64,000 bases of DNA from Methylobacterium sp. J-076 (lineage in GTDB: Bacteria > Pseudomonadota > Alphaproteobacteria > Rhizobiales > Beijerinckiaceae), in the NCBI RefSeq assembly GCF_022829405.1, contig NZ_JAKSXW010000149.1:62001-126000 (forward strand), written 5' to 3'. Below the pieces are notes generated by a model, which saw only the letters and a program-made list of their open reading frames with translations, did not search any database and was not told where the DNA came from. How positions within the stretch are numbered: position 1 is the first letter of the stretch; each line of letters begins with the position of its first letter. Positions 53,277 through 62,583 of this stretch are shown piece by piece. The position numbers were made by a program, and so were the translations under genes.

Positions 53277-54386
53277 TCAGTATTCCCAGAAGATGCGCTG
53301 GAGTTCCTTCGTGTCGCTGGTCTTCGTCAGCGCGACGGCGGCGAGGATCTTGGCCTTCTGCGGGTTGAGGTCGTGGGAGACGACCCAATCGTACTTGTCG
53401 TCGGGCTGCTCGGCGTTGCGCACCACGTAGCCGTCCGGCACCCGGGCGGAGCGGATGATGAGGGTGCCCTTGGCGCGGATGTCCTTGAGTTTGTCCACGA
53501 GGTAGTCCGCCACCGAGCCGTTGCCGGTGCCGGCGTGGACGATCGCCTTGGCGCCGGCCTGGACCTCCGCATCGTACACGGCGGGGATCATGTTGCCCGA
53601 CCCGTAGACGATCCCCACCAGCGGCAGGCTGTCGATCTGGTCGATGTCGAACTCGGAGCTGGTGTTGTGGCGCTTGGCCAGCGTCCGGTAGAAGTAGGTC
53701 TTGCCCTCCACCACCATGCCGAGGGGCCCCCACTGGCTGAAGAAGGCGCTGGGGACGACGTTGGTCCGCTTGGTCACGTCCCGACCGCTCTGGATGTAGT
53801 CGTTCATCGTCACGGTGACGCCCTTGCCGATGGCGTCCTTGCTGCCGGCCACCGTCACGGCGTCGAGGAGGTTCAGGGCCCCGTCGGCGGAGAGGGCGGT
53901 GGAGGGGCGCATGGAGCCCACCACGACGATCGGCTTGTCGCTCTTCACCACGAGGTCGAGGAAGAACGCGGTCTCCTCCAGGGTGTCGGTGCCGTGGGTG
54001 ATGACCACGCCGTCGACGTCGTCCTGCTTGAGGAGCGCCGAGACGCGCTTGGCGAGCTCGACCAGCTTGGCGTCGGTGAAGCTCTCGGAGCCGATCTGGA
54101 AGGCCTGCTCGCCGCGCACGTTCGCGACGGTGGTGATCTGCGGCACGGCGGCGATGAGCTTGTCGACCGGCACCTTCGCGGAGGCGTAGCTCGCGCTGTT
54201 GGTGGCGTCGGCGCCGGCCCCGGCGATGGTGCCGCCGGTGGCGATGATCACCACGTTGGGCTTGCGCACCTCGGACGCCGCGGACGTCGCCGGCATGTCC
54301 TTGGCGCTGAGCGGCGCGGCATGGAGCCCCCAGGCGAGGGCCAGCGGCAGGGCCGCGGACCGGAGGAAGCGATGACGAAGCTGCAT
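53277..54386 (-). CDS. ansB: periplasmic L-asparaginase (type II)
   Basis: Hydrolyses asparagine (and some glutamine) in the periplasm. 369 residues with a signal peptide over about 1-28 (LRSAALPLALAWGLHAAPLSA). First catalytic site TGGTIAG with Thr53; second HGTDT at 131-135 followed by EETAFFLDL. The export signal indicates the type II enzyme. ATG 54386. Divergent from a 68-residue gene. Confidence 0.93.
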   Translation of the reverse strand: MQLRHRFLRSAALPLALAWGLHAAPLSAKDMPATSAASEVRKPNVVIIATGGTIAGAGADATNSASYASAKVPVDKLIAAVPQITTVANVRGEQAFQIGSESFTDAKLVELAKRVSALLKQDDVDGVVITHGTDTLEETAFFLDLVVKSDKPIVVVGSMRPSTALSADGALNLLDAVTVAGSKDAIGKGVTVTMNDYIQSGRDVTKRTNVVPSAFFSQWGPLGMVVEGKTYFYRTLAKRHNTSSEFDIDQIDSLPLVGIVYGSGNMIPAVYDAEVQAGAKAIVHAGTGNGSVADYLVDKLKDIRAKGTLIIRSARVPDGYVVRNAEQPDDKYDWVVSHDLNPQKAKILAAVALTKTSDTKELQRIFWEY

Positions 54387-54524
54387 GAAGAATCCCCCGC
54401 GATACGCTTTCGCAGTGCGGTGATCGTAGCGACAGCTTGGCCTCTGGCAAGCCGTTCGCCCCCTCATGGATCGCGGTTCAAGGGGGAGGCGTTACTTCCG
54501 ATTGTTTGTCGCGCGGAGGTTGCA

Positions 54525-54731
54525 ATGCCGGACCGGTCCGACCTGATGGACGAATTGCAGCGCAGCGAGATCGCCCGGGAGGCGATGGCGCATCTGGAGG
54601 CCGCTCTGGCCCGCCGGAGCGACGACGAGCGCGGGGCCTTCTGGCGGGCGGTCGATCTCTACTATTTCTCCCGCAAGGCGCCGCCGGAGCCGGTGGCGGC
54701 CACCGGTCCCAGCGGCGCCAAGGCCGGGTAG
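54525..54731 (+). CDS. small conserved-looking hypothetical protein
   Basis: 68 residues, ATG preceded by GGAGG at 6 bases, which makes this a well-formed gene despite its size. Predicted all-helical and charged over 1-50 (LMDELQRSEIAREAMAHLEA, AVDLYYFSRK), with a short Pro/Ala tail. No signal peptide or membrane span. Not recognised. Divergent from the asparaginase gene (138-bp gap). Confidence 0.65.
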   Translation: MPDRSDLMDELQRSEIAREAMAHLEAALARRSDDERGAFWRAVDLYYFSRKAPPEPVAATGPSGAKAG

Positions 54732-54763
54732 GACGCGTCCCCCGCCCTCATGGGGCGTGCCGC

Positions 54764-55687
54764 TCAGAACACCGAGATCAGGACGATTCCGGCCACCATC
54801 ACCGCCGCACCGAACAGGCGCGCCTTGCCCGCCCGCACCTGCTTCATGCCGAGCCAGCCGAAATGGTCGAGGGCGACGGAGGTGAGGAGGTTGGCGGTGA
54901 TGAGCAGGCCGTTGAAGGCGCCCGCGCCCACCTTGTCCACGAACAGCAGCCCGGCGAACACCGCCACCGCCCCGGTGATGCCCGCGAGCGGCATCCACCA
55001 GCGCACGCCGGCGAGATCCTGCCGGGTCGGCAGCGGCGTGGGCCGCAGCAGGAAGATGAAGGCGAAGACGAACACCACCGGCACGAAGGAGACCGTGGCC
55101 GCGAGCCAGGGGTTCTCGAGGGCACCGCGCAGCTGCGCGTTCCACACGACGCCGATCGACATGAGGGCGCCCGCGACGATGATGAACGGGTAGAGCAGCT
55201 TGCCGGTGGTGCTGGATTCCTCGCCGCCGTCCTTCTTGCCGCCGGAGCGGGCGATGAAGACGACGCCGATGGCCATGAGCAAGCCGCCGAGCCAGGGCAG
55301 GGGCTTGAAGCCCGCGGCCTGGAGGCCGAACAAGCCGAACGCGTCCAGCGCCAGCGACGTGACGATGTTGGCCGTCAGCGTCAGGCCGTTGAAGGGCCCG
55401 GCGCCGACCTTGTCGATGAAGGCGAGCCCGCCGAACACCGCCACCGCGCCCGCCACGCCGCCGAGCGGCGCGTACCACGGCATCTTCCCGAGGGTGTCGA
55501 GGGTGGGGAGAGGCGTCGGCATGACGAAGAACAGCGTCGCGAACACGAAGACGATCGGCAGGAACGAGACCGTCGCCGCCAGCCAGGGGTTGACCATCTT
55601 GCCGCGCAGCTGCGCGTTCATGGAGTTGCCGAGCGCCTGCAGGCACCCCGCGACGATGATGAAGGGGTAGAGCAGGGTTGCAGTCAC
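54764..55687 (-). CDS. doubled DUF606 (YdcZ-type) DMT transporter
   Basis: 307 residues with about ten membrane spans made of two DUF606 units (roughly 1-150 and 163-307) joined by a short charged linker (RSGGKKDGGEESS). Both units carry LLYPFIIVAG, NAQLRG, NPWLAATVSF, PTPLPT and DKVGAG, so they are close relatives of each other. Single-unit homologues of about 145 residues act as dimers. GTG start. Substrate unknown. 30 bp after the ArsB-like gene on the same strand. Confidence 0.88.
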   Translation of the reverse strand: MTATLLYPFIIVAGCLQALGNSMNAQLRGKMVNPWLAATVSFLPIVFVFATLFFVMPTPLPTLDTLGKMPWYAPLGGVAGAVAVFGGLAFIDKVGAGPFNGLTLTANIVTSLALDAFGLFGLQAAGFKPLPWLGGLLMAIGVVFIARSGGKKDGGEESSTTGKLLYPFIIVAGALMSIGVVWNAQLRGALENPWLAATVSFVPVVFVFAFIFLLRPTPLPTRQDLAGVRWWMPLAGITGAVAVFAGLLFVDKVGAGAFNGLLITANLLTSVALDHFGWLGMKQVRAGKARLFGAAVMVAGIVLISVF

Positions 55688-55717
55688 GCCGCGTGGTCTC
55701 CGCAGTTCAAGGGGGGG

Positions 55718-56980
55718 TCAGAGGTAGAGGAGGGCGGCCAGGGCGAGGATGAGGGCCGGAGGCATCACCAGCACGCCGAGCTTGAGGAAGGCGCCGAACG
55801 ACACGTTCTGCCCCTCGCGGCGGATCGCCGTGAGCCAGAGGATCGTGGCCAGGGACCCCGTCACCGACAGGTTCGGGCCGATATCGACGCCGATCAGGAT
55901 CGCCCCCGCCACCTTCTGGGAGACCTGGGCCGTCTGCACGGCCGCGCCGGCCAGCAGGCCCGCCGGGAGGTTGTTCACGAGGTTGGCGCCGACGGCGACC
56001 GCCGCGCCGCCCGCCCAGGCCGTCGCCGTCGGATCCCCGGCGGCATAGGACTTGAGGGTGTCGGCGAGCATCTTGAGGACGCCGGTCTTCTCCAGCGCCT
56101 CGACCAGCACGAACAGCCCGGCCACCAGGGGCAGCACGCTCCACGATACGTCCTTCACCACTTCGACGACGCCGCCGCGCTTGATGCCGAGTACCACGAC
56201 GGCGGTGGCGAGGCCGGCGATGAAGGTCGGCAGGCCGAGCTCGATGCCGGCCGCCGAGGAACCGATCAGGGCCACGCCGGTGAGCACGATGCCGAGGCCG
56301 GCGACCTTGCCGCCGGTCTCCAGGGGTTTCGTCTCCACGTCAGTCTCGATCCCTTCCTTCAGCGACGAGGCCTGGGTGAGGCGAAGGACGATGTAGGTCG
56401 TCACGATCGCCAGGAGCGAGGGCAGGGCGAACAGGCGCAGCCACGTGCCAAGCGGCGGCATATTCTCGGCGAACACCACGAGGTTGGCCGGGTTCGAGAT
56501 CGGCAGCACGAAGCTCGCCGCGTTGGCGATGAAGGCGCAGATGAACAGGTAGGGCAGCGGCTCGGCCTTGGCCGCCCGGGTGGCTGCGTAGACGGCCGGC
56601 GTCAGGACCACCGCGCAGGCGTCGTTGGAAAGGAACACGGTCACCACAGTGCCGACGACGTAGACGAGGAGGAAGAGGCGGGTCGCCGAGCCGTTGGCGG
56701 CGCGCACGGCGCGGCTGGCCAGCCAGTCGAACAGCCCTTCCTTCCGGGCGATCTCGGCGAGCAGCATCATGCCCACGAGGAACAGGTAGACGTCCGTCCC
56801 CTTGGCGACGCCGTCGAGGGCGACCTGCCAGGGCAGCAGGCCGAGCACGACGAGGAGGGCGGCGCCGAGCACCGCCCAGATCGCCTCCGGCCAGGAGAAG
56901 GGGCGGACGATCACGCCCAGGGTCGCCAGGGCGGCGATCCCCCAGGTCGCGAGGTTCGGTGTCAGCGTCAGGGCACCCAT
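55718..56980 (-). CDS. arsB: ArsB-type arsenite/anion permease
   Basis: 420 residues, about twelve spans, ion transporter superfamily. FLSNDACAVVLTPAV at about 115-130 and GVDIGPNLSVTGSLATILWL near the end match the half-repeat motifs of ArsB arsenite permeases; NhaD-like Na+/H+ antiporters and SLC13 carriers are more distant alternatives. No arsR, arsC or arsH is adjacent, so arsenic export is inferred only from family resemblance. Neighbours: metallophosphoesterase upstream (39-bp gap), DUF606 transporter downstream. Confidence 0.8.
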   Translation of the reverse strand: MGALTLTPNLATWGIAALATLGVIVRPFSWPEAIWAVLGAALLVVLGLLPWQVALDGVAKGTDVYLFLVGMMLLAEIARKEGLFDWLASRAVRAANGSATRLFLLVYVVGTVVTVFLSNDACAVVLTPAVYAATRAAKAEPLPYLFICAFIANAASFVLPISNPANLVVFAENMPPLGTWLRLFALPSLLAIVTTYIVLRLTQASSLKEGIETDVETKPLETGGKVAGLGIVLTGVALIGSSAAGIELGLPTFIAGLATAVVVLGIKRGGVVEVVKDVSWSVLPLVAGLFVLVEALEKTGVLKMLADTLKSYAAGDPTATAWAGGAAVAVGANLVNNLPAGLLAGAAVQTAQVSQKVAGAILIGVDIGPNLSVTGSLATILWLTAIRREGQNVSFGAFLKLGVLVMPPALILALAALLYL

Positions 56981-57019
56981 CGGGCAGGGGGTCTTTCGGT
57001 CAGAAGGAAAGGGAATCGA

Positions 57020-58276
57020 TCACCAATCACGCCCGGCCCGGTTGGGGCCGAGCTGGTCGCCGCGCACGCCCTTCTCGAGCCACGCGCCGAGGCTGAACGC
57101 ATCGCTGCCGGGTCGGGCCGGTCGCTGCGGGTCGAGGAAGACCCGCCCCACCGGCTCGATCACGTCGCGGTCGATGAAGTCTGGGCCGTAGCCCGGCCAA
57201 CGGGGATGGACCGCCTCGACCTCGATGCTGCCCATGCCGAGGCTCCAGGGCACCGAGCCCGTGTAGAGTTGGCCGCCGGCCGGCGACATCTCGTGCCAAG
57301 CGCCTTCATCGACGCGGCACCGGCAGAGCACCGGGGTCTCGTCCGACAGCACGACCGCGCGGACCGTGAGGCGGCCGGCGGCGTCGGCGTAGACCGGCTG
57401 CGTGGCGAGGCGCCGGTCGGCCGGGCTGGTGATGAGAACGAAGGGCGCGGTCCGGTCCAGGGGCCGGAAACGCCAGCTCGCCTCGCCACCGTCGATGGCG
57501 CCGACCGCGTAGCCCACCGAGCCATCCTCGTTCTGCCCGACGGAGCGGGCCGCGGCGTAGGTGGTCCGCCCGTCATGGGCGAGCTCGTTGTAGTGGGTGT
57601 GGCCCATCTCCCCGAGCCGGACGCCCTCGCTCCAGAACAGGCCCGCGACCTCGGCCGCCTCCTTCTCCTCGAGATCGTCGGGGTAGGCGTGCATGAAGAC
57701 GGCGCAGGTCTTCGCCTCGGCCCGGGCGCGCACCACCTCGTCGCTCAGCCACGCCATCTGGACGGGTCCGAGGCGGAAATCGAGGCCCTTGCCCTTCTGG
57801 CCGTAACCCGCGCTGATCATGTCGAGGAACAGGGCGCGCACCGGCCCGAAATCCTGGGCGAAGTAATATTGCGGGATGTCCTTCCGCTCGGGATCGACCC
57901 CCGCCCTGGCCGGCGGCTGGAAGAGCCTGTTCGTCACCGGCGGGTGCCGTTCGGCCATCACGCCCGCGTGGAAGGCGTGGAACTCGTCCATCGTGCCGTA
58001 TTGCCGGTCGTGATCCCCGGGGATCAGAAGCAAGGGCAGGTGGGCGTGCTCCCCGAGGATCTCGGCGATCAGCGTGTACTCCCCGGCCGCCCCGTTCTCG
58101 GCGATGTCGCCGGGGAGGTAGACGAAATCGAAGCTGCCCTGCGGAAGCCCGGCGATCTGCCGGAAGATCGCCATGAGGTCCTGGTGGTGGCGCGCGTCGC
58201 GCACGGTCAGGTGCTGGTCGCCGACGTGCAGGAAGAGGAAGGGGCGGGTCTCCCCTCCCGGGATCGGTGCGCTCAT
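57020..58276 (-). CDS. calcineurin-like metallophosphoesterase
   Basis: 418 residues. Metal ligands of the family: GDQH (Asp20, His22), PGDIAE, PGDHD, MHAYP and GHTH. A C-terminal beta-rich domain of about 170 residues follows the catalytic part. No signal peptide or membrane span, so cytoplasmic. Substrate unknown (cyclic nucleotide, phospholipid or other phosphodiester). The ATG at 58276 lies 25 bp after the MFS gene, so it is probably in one transcript with MFS and ArsB. Confidence 0.85.
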   Translation of the reverse strand: MSAPIPGGETRPFLFLHVGDQHLTVRDARHHQDLMAIFRQIAGLPQGSFDFVYLPGDIAENGAAGEYTLIAEILGEHAHLPLLLIPGDHDRQYGTMDEFHAFHAGVMAERHPPVTNRLFQPPARAGVDPERKDIPQYYFAQDFGPVRALFLDMISAGYGQKGKGLDFRLGPVQMAWLSDEVVRARAEAKTCAVFMHAYPDDLEEKEAAEVAGLFWSEGVRLGEMGHTHYNELAHDGRTTYAAARSVGQNEDGSVGYAVGAIDGGEASWRFRPLDRTAPFVLITSPADRRLATQPVYADAAGRLTVRAVVLSDETPVLCRCRVDEGAWHEMSPAGGQLYTGSVPWSLGMGSIEVEAVHPRWPGYGPDFIDRDVIEPVGRVFLDPQRPARPGSDAFSLGAWLEKGVRGDQLGPNRAGRDW

Positions 58277-58301
58277 GGCTCTCGTCCGATGCGGCGGGGG
58301 G

Positions 58302-59621
58302 TCAGGCGACGGCGGCGCGGGGCAGGCCCCCGTCACCCCCTCCGGCGGCGGCGTCGGCGACGGTGTCCCGGGTCTCGGGCATCAGGGTCAGGTACAGGGC
58401 GAACCCGACGCCTGCGATGGCCGCGAGGCTGAGGAACGCCGCCGAGTAGCCGGCGGACACGATGATCAGCCCGGCGAAGGTCGCGCTCAGGGAGGCGCCC
58501 ACCCCCTGGGCCGTCGCCACGGCGCCCTGGGCGGCGTTGAACCGTCCGCCGCCGCGGGTCAGGTCGGCCACGACGACGGGGAACAGGGCGCCGTAGACCC
58601 CCGCGCCGATGCCGTCGAGAAGTTGCACGCCCACCAGCCAGAACGGGTTGTTCGAGAAGGTGTAGAGCACGCCGCGGAGGGCCAGGATGCCGAAGGCGAC
58701 GAGGAAGATCGGCTTGCGCCCGATGGCGTCGGCCTTGGCCCCCACGAAGATCGCCGTCGGCACCATCACGAGCTGGGCGGCCACGATGCAGACCGCGATC
58801 AGCGAAGTCGCGTAGTCCTTGCCCGAGATGTGGGTCAGCAACTGGCCCACCGAGGTCAGCATCGCGGCGTTGGCGAGGTGGAAGATCGCGCACAGGATCG
58901 CGAAGAGCAGCAGGCCCTTACTTTTGAAAAGCGTCTTCAGGCCGGAGGGCTGGTCGCCCGCCTTCTCCTCCTCGCTGGTCATGCCGCGGGCGAGGTCGTC
59001 GTCGATCTCATTGGCGGGGACCAGTAGCATCGCGCCGATCGACAGCGCCGCGAGGACGCCCATCAGCCAGAACACCACCACCGGGCCGAAGAAGTAGGCG
59101 AGCCCCCCGGCCAGCGCCGCCGAGGTCGCGTTGCCCGCGTGGTTGAAGCCCTCGTTGCGGCCGATCCGCCTGGAGAACATCTTGGGGCCGACGAGGCCCA
59201 GGGTGATGGCGGCGAGGGCGGGGGGGAAGATCGTGCCCGCCACGTGGGCGACGGACTGGGTGGCGGTGACCACGTAGAAGTTCGAGACGAAGGGCAGCAC
59301 GAGGCAGCTCGCCGTCACGGCGATGGCCGCGCCGATGACCACGAGGCGCTTGTGGTTGGTGCTGTCGATGAAGGCGCCCGCGGGCGTCTGCGCGATGAGG
59401 CCGAGGATGCCGGCGATGGTCATCACGAGGCCGGTCGTGGCCTCGTTCCACCCCTGGTCGGGCCCGCGCACGGCGATCAGGTAGATCGCGAGGTAGGGGC
59501 CGAGGCCGTCGCGCACGTCGGCGAGGAAGAAGTTGAGGGCGTCGAGGCCGCGCAGGGCCTTCGCCGAGGGGCTCTTCGTCCGGCCGTCCCAGGTCTCGCT
59601 CGCAGCCGTCGGCCCCGTCAT
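58302..59621 (-). CDS. MFS transporter
   Basis: 439 residues, twelve predicted spans with the usual central cytoplasmic loop (about 205-235, EEEKAGDQPSG). Motif A-like FVGAKADAIGRKPIF follows the start of the second half; GAFIDSTNHKR occupies the equivalent place in the first half. Substrate not readable. First gene of MFS-phosphoesterase-ArsB-DUF606. ATG 59621 preferred; a GTG 15 bp upstream is possible. Confidence 0.88.
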   Translation of the reverse strand: MTGPTAASETWDGRTKSPSAKALRGLDALNFFLADVRDGLGPYLAIYLIAVRGPDQGWNEATTGLVMTIAGILGLIAQTPAGAFIDSTNHKRLVVIGAAIAVTASCLVLPFVSNFYVVTATQSVAHVAGTIFPPALAAITLGLVGPKMFSRRIGRNEGFNHAGNATSAALAGGLAYFFGPVVVFWLMGVLAALSIGAMLLVPANEIDDDLARGMTSEEEKAGDQPSGLKTLFKSKGLLLFAILCAIFHLANAAMLTSVGQLLTHISGKDYATSLIAVCIVAAQLVMVPTAIFVGAKADAIGRKPIFLVAFGILALRGVLYTFSNNPFWLVGVQLLDGIGAGVYGALFPVVVADLTRGGGRFNAAQGAVATAQGVGASLSATFAGLIIVSAGYSAAFLSLAAIAGVGFALYLTLMPETRDTVADAAAGGGDGGLPRAAVA

Positions 59622-59743
59622 CGCGCCATGCTCCACCGTCCGCCCGCCCCTCTGGACCGGGCGCCACCAAGACGCGCCAACCCCCCGGCGGTTCCGGGAG
59701 GAGACGGCTGGATCGGACTTACGGAGGATAATAGGCGATTCGA

Positions 59744-61138
59744 CTAGTCTCCGACGTCCGGGAGCGTGGTTCCGCTGTCGGGTTTAGCGACATCATCCGT
59801 CGCGATTTGCGACAGTGCGGGGTCCTCGCAGGCGAGGCCGTACCGCTCGATCTTGGCGTAGAGCAGCTGGCGCTGGATGCCGAGCCGTTTGGCGGCCTTC
59901 GTCCGGTTGCCCCCCTCGGCGCCGAGGGCCCGCTCGATCATCCGCCGCTCCAGCCGGGCCACGGCGCCGGGCAGGTCGGTCGTCTCGTCCTCCGGCACCG
60001 CCGCCCCGGCCGCGGCCGATCCCGGCAGGTCGATCTCCTCGGGGGCGATCAGTCCGCCACGCACCAGAAACGCGGCCCGCTCCACCACGTTGCGCAACTC
60101 GCGCACGTTGCCCGGCCATGGGTAGGCCAGCAGCCGGGCCGCCGCGCCGGCGCTCAGGCGCTTGCCGAAGGCGGCGAGGAAATGCTCCGCCAGCGGGACG
60201 ATGTCGGCGAGGCGCTCCTGCAGGGGCGGCAGGGCGATGGGGACGACGGCGAGGCGATAGTAGAGGTCGGCGCGGAAGCGGCCCTCGGCCACCAGGGCCG
60301 GAAGGTCCCGGTGGGTCGCCGCAACGAGCCGGACATCGACCCGGAGGGGGCGCCCGCCGAGGGGCGTCACCGTGCGGTCCTGGATCACCCGCAGGATCTT
60401 CCCCTGCATGGCGGGGGCCATGTCGCCCACCTCGTCGAGGAACAGCGTGCCCCCGGCGGCCTGGGCGAAGGCGCCGCTGCGGTCGGAGGTGGCCCCGGGG
60501 AAACCGCCCCGCGCATGGCCGAACAGTTCGATCTCCAGCAGGTCCGGGCGGATGGCGGCGCAATCCACCGGGACGAAGGGCCTCTCCCGCCGGCTGGAGA
60601 AGGCGTGGAGGGCGCGGGCCACCTCCTCCTTGCCGGTGCCGGTCTCGCCGCCGATCAGCACCGTGGCCGGGCCGTCGGCGACGAGGCCGATGGCCTTCTG
60701 CACCCGGCGCATCGCCTCGCTCGACCCGACCAGCCCGCCCGCGGGGCGCCGGGTCTCCTGCACCGGGTCGGGCCGGGCCCGCTGGAGCATCCCGTCGAGG
60801 GCGGCGGCGAGGTCGGCCCGGCCCACGGGCTTCGTCAGGTGGTCGTGGGCACCCAGCCGCATCGCCTCGATGGTGTTGGCCGGGCTCGCGAAGGCGGTGA
60901 GCACGAGGACCGGCGGCGGGTTCGGCTGCGCCCGGATCCGGGCCAGCGTCGCCATGCCGTCGAGGTCCCCGGGCATGCGCAGGTCGAGGAGCACGGCGTT
61001 CACCCCACCGGCCGCCAGCCGCGTCAGGGCCTCGCCGCCGCTCGCCGCCACGGCGGGCAGGTGGCCGAGGTCGCCCACCGTCTCGGCCAAGCCCTCCCGC
61101 AGGGCGGCGTCGTCATCGACGATCAGGATGGTCGCCAT
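59744..61138 (-). CDS. NtrC-class response regulator with altered GAFTGA loop
   Basis: 464 residues: receiver (phospho-acceptor Asp52, Lys in LTKPV at 101-105), AAA+ domain with Walker A GETGTGKE at 164-171 and Walker B LFLDE, and a C-terminal Fis-type helix-turn-helix (NRTKAAKRLGIQRQLLY). The loop that touches sigma54, normally GAFTGA, reads GGFPGA at 211-216. The conserved Thr is thus Pro, which argues against ordinary sigma54 activation. The start overlaps the end of its sensor kinase gene by 16 bp. Target genes unknown. Confidence 0.92.
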   Translation of the reverse strand: MATILIVDDDAALREGLAETVGDLGHLPAVAASGGEALTRLAAGGVNAVLLDLRMPGDLDGMATLARIRAQPNPPPVLVLTAFASPANTIEAMRLGAHDHLTKPVGRADLAAALDGMLQRARPDPVQETRRPAGGLVGSSEAMRRVQKAIGLVADGPATVLIGGETGTGKEEVARALHAFSSRRERPFVPVDCAAIRPDLLEIELFGHARGGFPGATSDRSGAFAQAAGGTLFLDEVGDMAPAMQGKILRVIQDRTVTPLGGRPLRVDVRLVAATHRDLPALVAEGRFRADLYYRLAVVPIALPPLQERLADIVPLAEHFLAAFGKRLSAGAAARLLAYPWPGNVRELRNVVERAAFLVRGGLIAPEEIDLPGSAAAGAAVPEDETTDLPGAVARLERRMIERALGAEGGNRTKAAKRLGIQRQLLYAKIERYGLACEDPALSQIATDDVAKPDSGTTLPDVGD

Positions 61139-62583
61139 GGGAGCTCCATGATGAAGGTCGCGCCCTCCCCGGGCGCCGTCGCCGCCAACCGCACGTCGCC
61201 ACGATGCGCCCGGGCGATCTCCCGCACGATGGCGAGGCCGAGCCCGGTCCCCCCCGGCCGGGCGGTGGCGAAGGGCTCGAAGATCTCCGACCGCACCTCC
61301 GGATCGACGCCGGGGCCGGCATCGGACACCGCCAGCACGAGAAGCATGGCGCCGTCCTCGACGGTCTGCCGGGCTTCGAGGCGAACGCAACCGCCCTCGC
61401 CGCTGTGCTGGATGCCGTTCAGGATCAAGTTCTCGATGGCGCGGACCATCTGCGCCCGGTCGAGATGAGGATGCTCGTGCGTCGGCAGTTCGGCCGCCGC
61501 GATGGCGATGGCGATGCCCCGCGCCTGCGCCAGCTCCCGATGGTACTGCGCGCACTCCGCCAGCAGGGGGCCGACCGGGGTGGGGCGGCGCTGGATGGTG
61601 CGCGGCTGGGTGAGGTTCAGCAGGTCCCTCAGCAGGGCATCGACCCGGGCGATCTGCCCCAGCACGGCCTTCAGGGCGGTGGCCGCCCGTTCCGGCTCGC
61701 CGCTCACCAGGGCATTCTCGGCCTTCAGGCGCATGGCGGCGATGGGGTTGCGGACCTCGTGGGCGAGATCCGCCGCGAGCCGCCCGACGGCGGCGAGACG
61801 CTCGGCGGCCAAGGCGCGCTCGCGGGCGACGCGCAGCCGCCCGCCCGCGGCGTTCAGGGCCTCCACCAGCCGGTCGAGCTCGCGCTCTCCGGTGGGTGAC
61901 AGGTGCGGCAGGTCCCCGGCCTCCGCCAGGGGTGAGGCCAGGGCCGCTTCGAGCTGGGCGATCCGCCGGGAGAAGCCGATCAGGAACCGGCCGAGGAAGG
62001 CCGCCGAGACCGCCACCGTGACCGCGAGGAAGGCGAGGCCCACCAGCAGGCGGGTGTAGGGCGGCCCCTCGGCCACGTGGGCGCGCATCATCGTCCAGGC
62101 GCTGGCGTCCGGGGCGTAGGCCCTCAGGGGGCAGCCCTGCAGGACGAGCACCTGCGTCCGGTTCGGCTGCCGGACGGTGACGGCGTGCTCCACATGCAGC
62201 GCCTCGGCGTTGACCGCGGCGATCATCGGGCGCTCCGCCGAGGGCAGGTCGGTCTTCGGGCCGGTGCCCTCGTAGGTCGGGAAGGCGTAGGCCACGGGGC
62301 CGCCGGATTCGGTCCAGATGCCGCCCTCGACGCCGGGCAGGGTTTCGAGCGCCAGGGAGACGACGCGCTCCGGCGACAGGCCCACCGACACCTTTCCCTT
62401 CCGCCCGGCCATCCGGTCGATGATCTCGCGGCAGCCGCGGGTCACCGCCACCTCCGCCTCGGCCACCTGCACGGCGGTGGATTGCCCGTAGAGGCCGTAC
62501 AGCAGCAGGCCCGTGGCGGCCCCGGAGGCCAGCAGCATCATCCAGAGGGCGAGCAGCCGCGCCCGCAGGCTGTTCGTCCTCAC
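61123..62583 (-). CDS. membrane sensor histidine kinase paired with the NtrC-class regulator
   Basis: 486 residues from a GTG start. Two spans (about 9-31 and 178-200) enclose a periplasmic sensor domain of about 145 residues with two or more cysteines; then a HAMP-like linker, HisKA with His275 in LAHEVRNP, and HATPase_c (NLILNGIQHSGEGG, DAGPGVDP, GGTGLGLAI). Signal unknown. A longer in-frame ATG at 62658 exists, but the GTG gives a clean cytoplasmic N-terminus before span one. Cotranslated with the regulator. Confidence 0.9.
   Translation of the reverse strand: MRTNSLRARLLALWMMLLASGAATGLLLYGLYGQSTAVQVAEAEVAVTRGCREIIDRMAGRKGKVSVGLSPERVVSLALETLPGVEGGIWTESGGPVAYAFPTYEGTGPKTDLPSAERPMIAAVNAEALHVEHAVTVRQPNRTQVLVLQGCPLRAYAPDASAWTMMRAHVAEGPPYTRLLVGLAFLAVTVAVSAAFLGRFLIGFSRRIAQLEAALASPLAEAGDLPHLSPTGERELDRLVEALNAAGGRLRVARERALAAERLAAVGRLAADLAHEVRNPIAAMRLKAENALVSGEPERAATALKAVLGQIARVDALLRDLLNLTQPRTIQRRPTPVGPLLAECAQYHRELAQARGIAIAIAAAELPTHEHPHLDRAQMVRAIENLILNGIQHSGEGGCVRLEARQTVEDGAMLLVLAVSDAGPGVDPEVRSEIFEPFATARPGGTGLGLAIVREIARAHRGDVRLAATAPGEGATFIMELPWRPS

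Noticed and set aside
54437..58432. A 1331-codon open frame on the plus strand, the longest in the window
   Set aside because: It lies antisense to the DUF606 transporter, ArsB permease and phosphoesterase genes, is rich in Gly, Arg, Glu and His as expected from the complement of high-GC coding DNA, and shows no domain. The minus-strand genes are clearly real.
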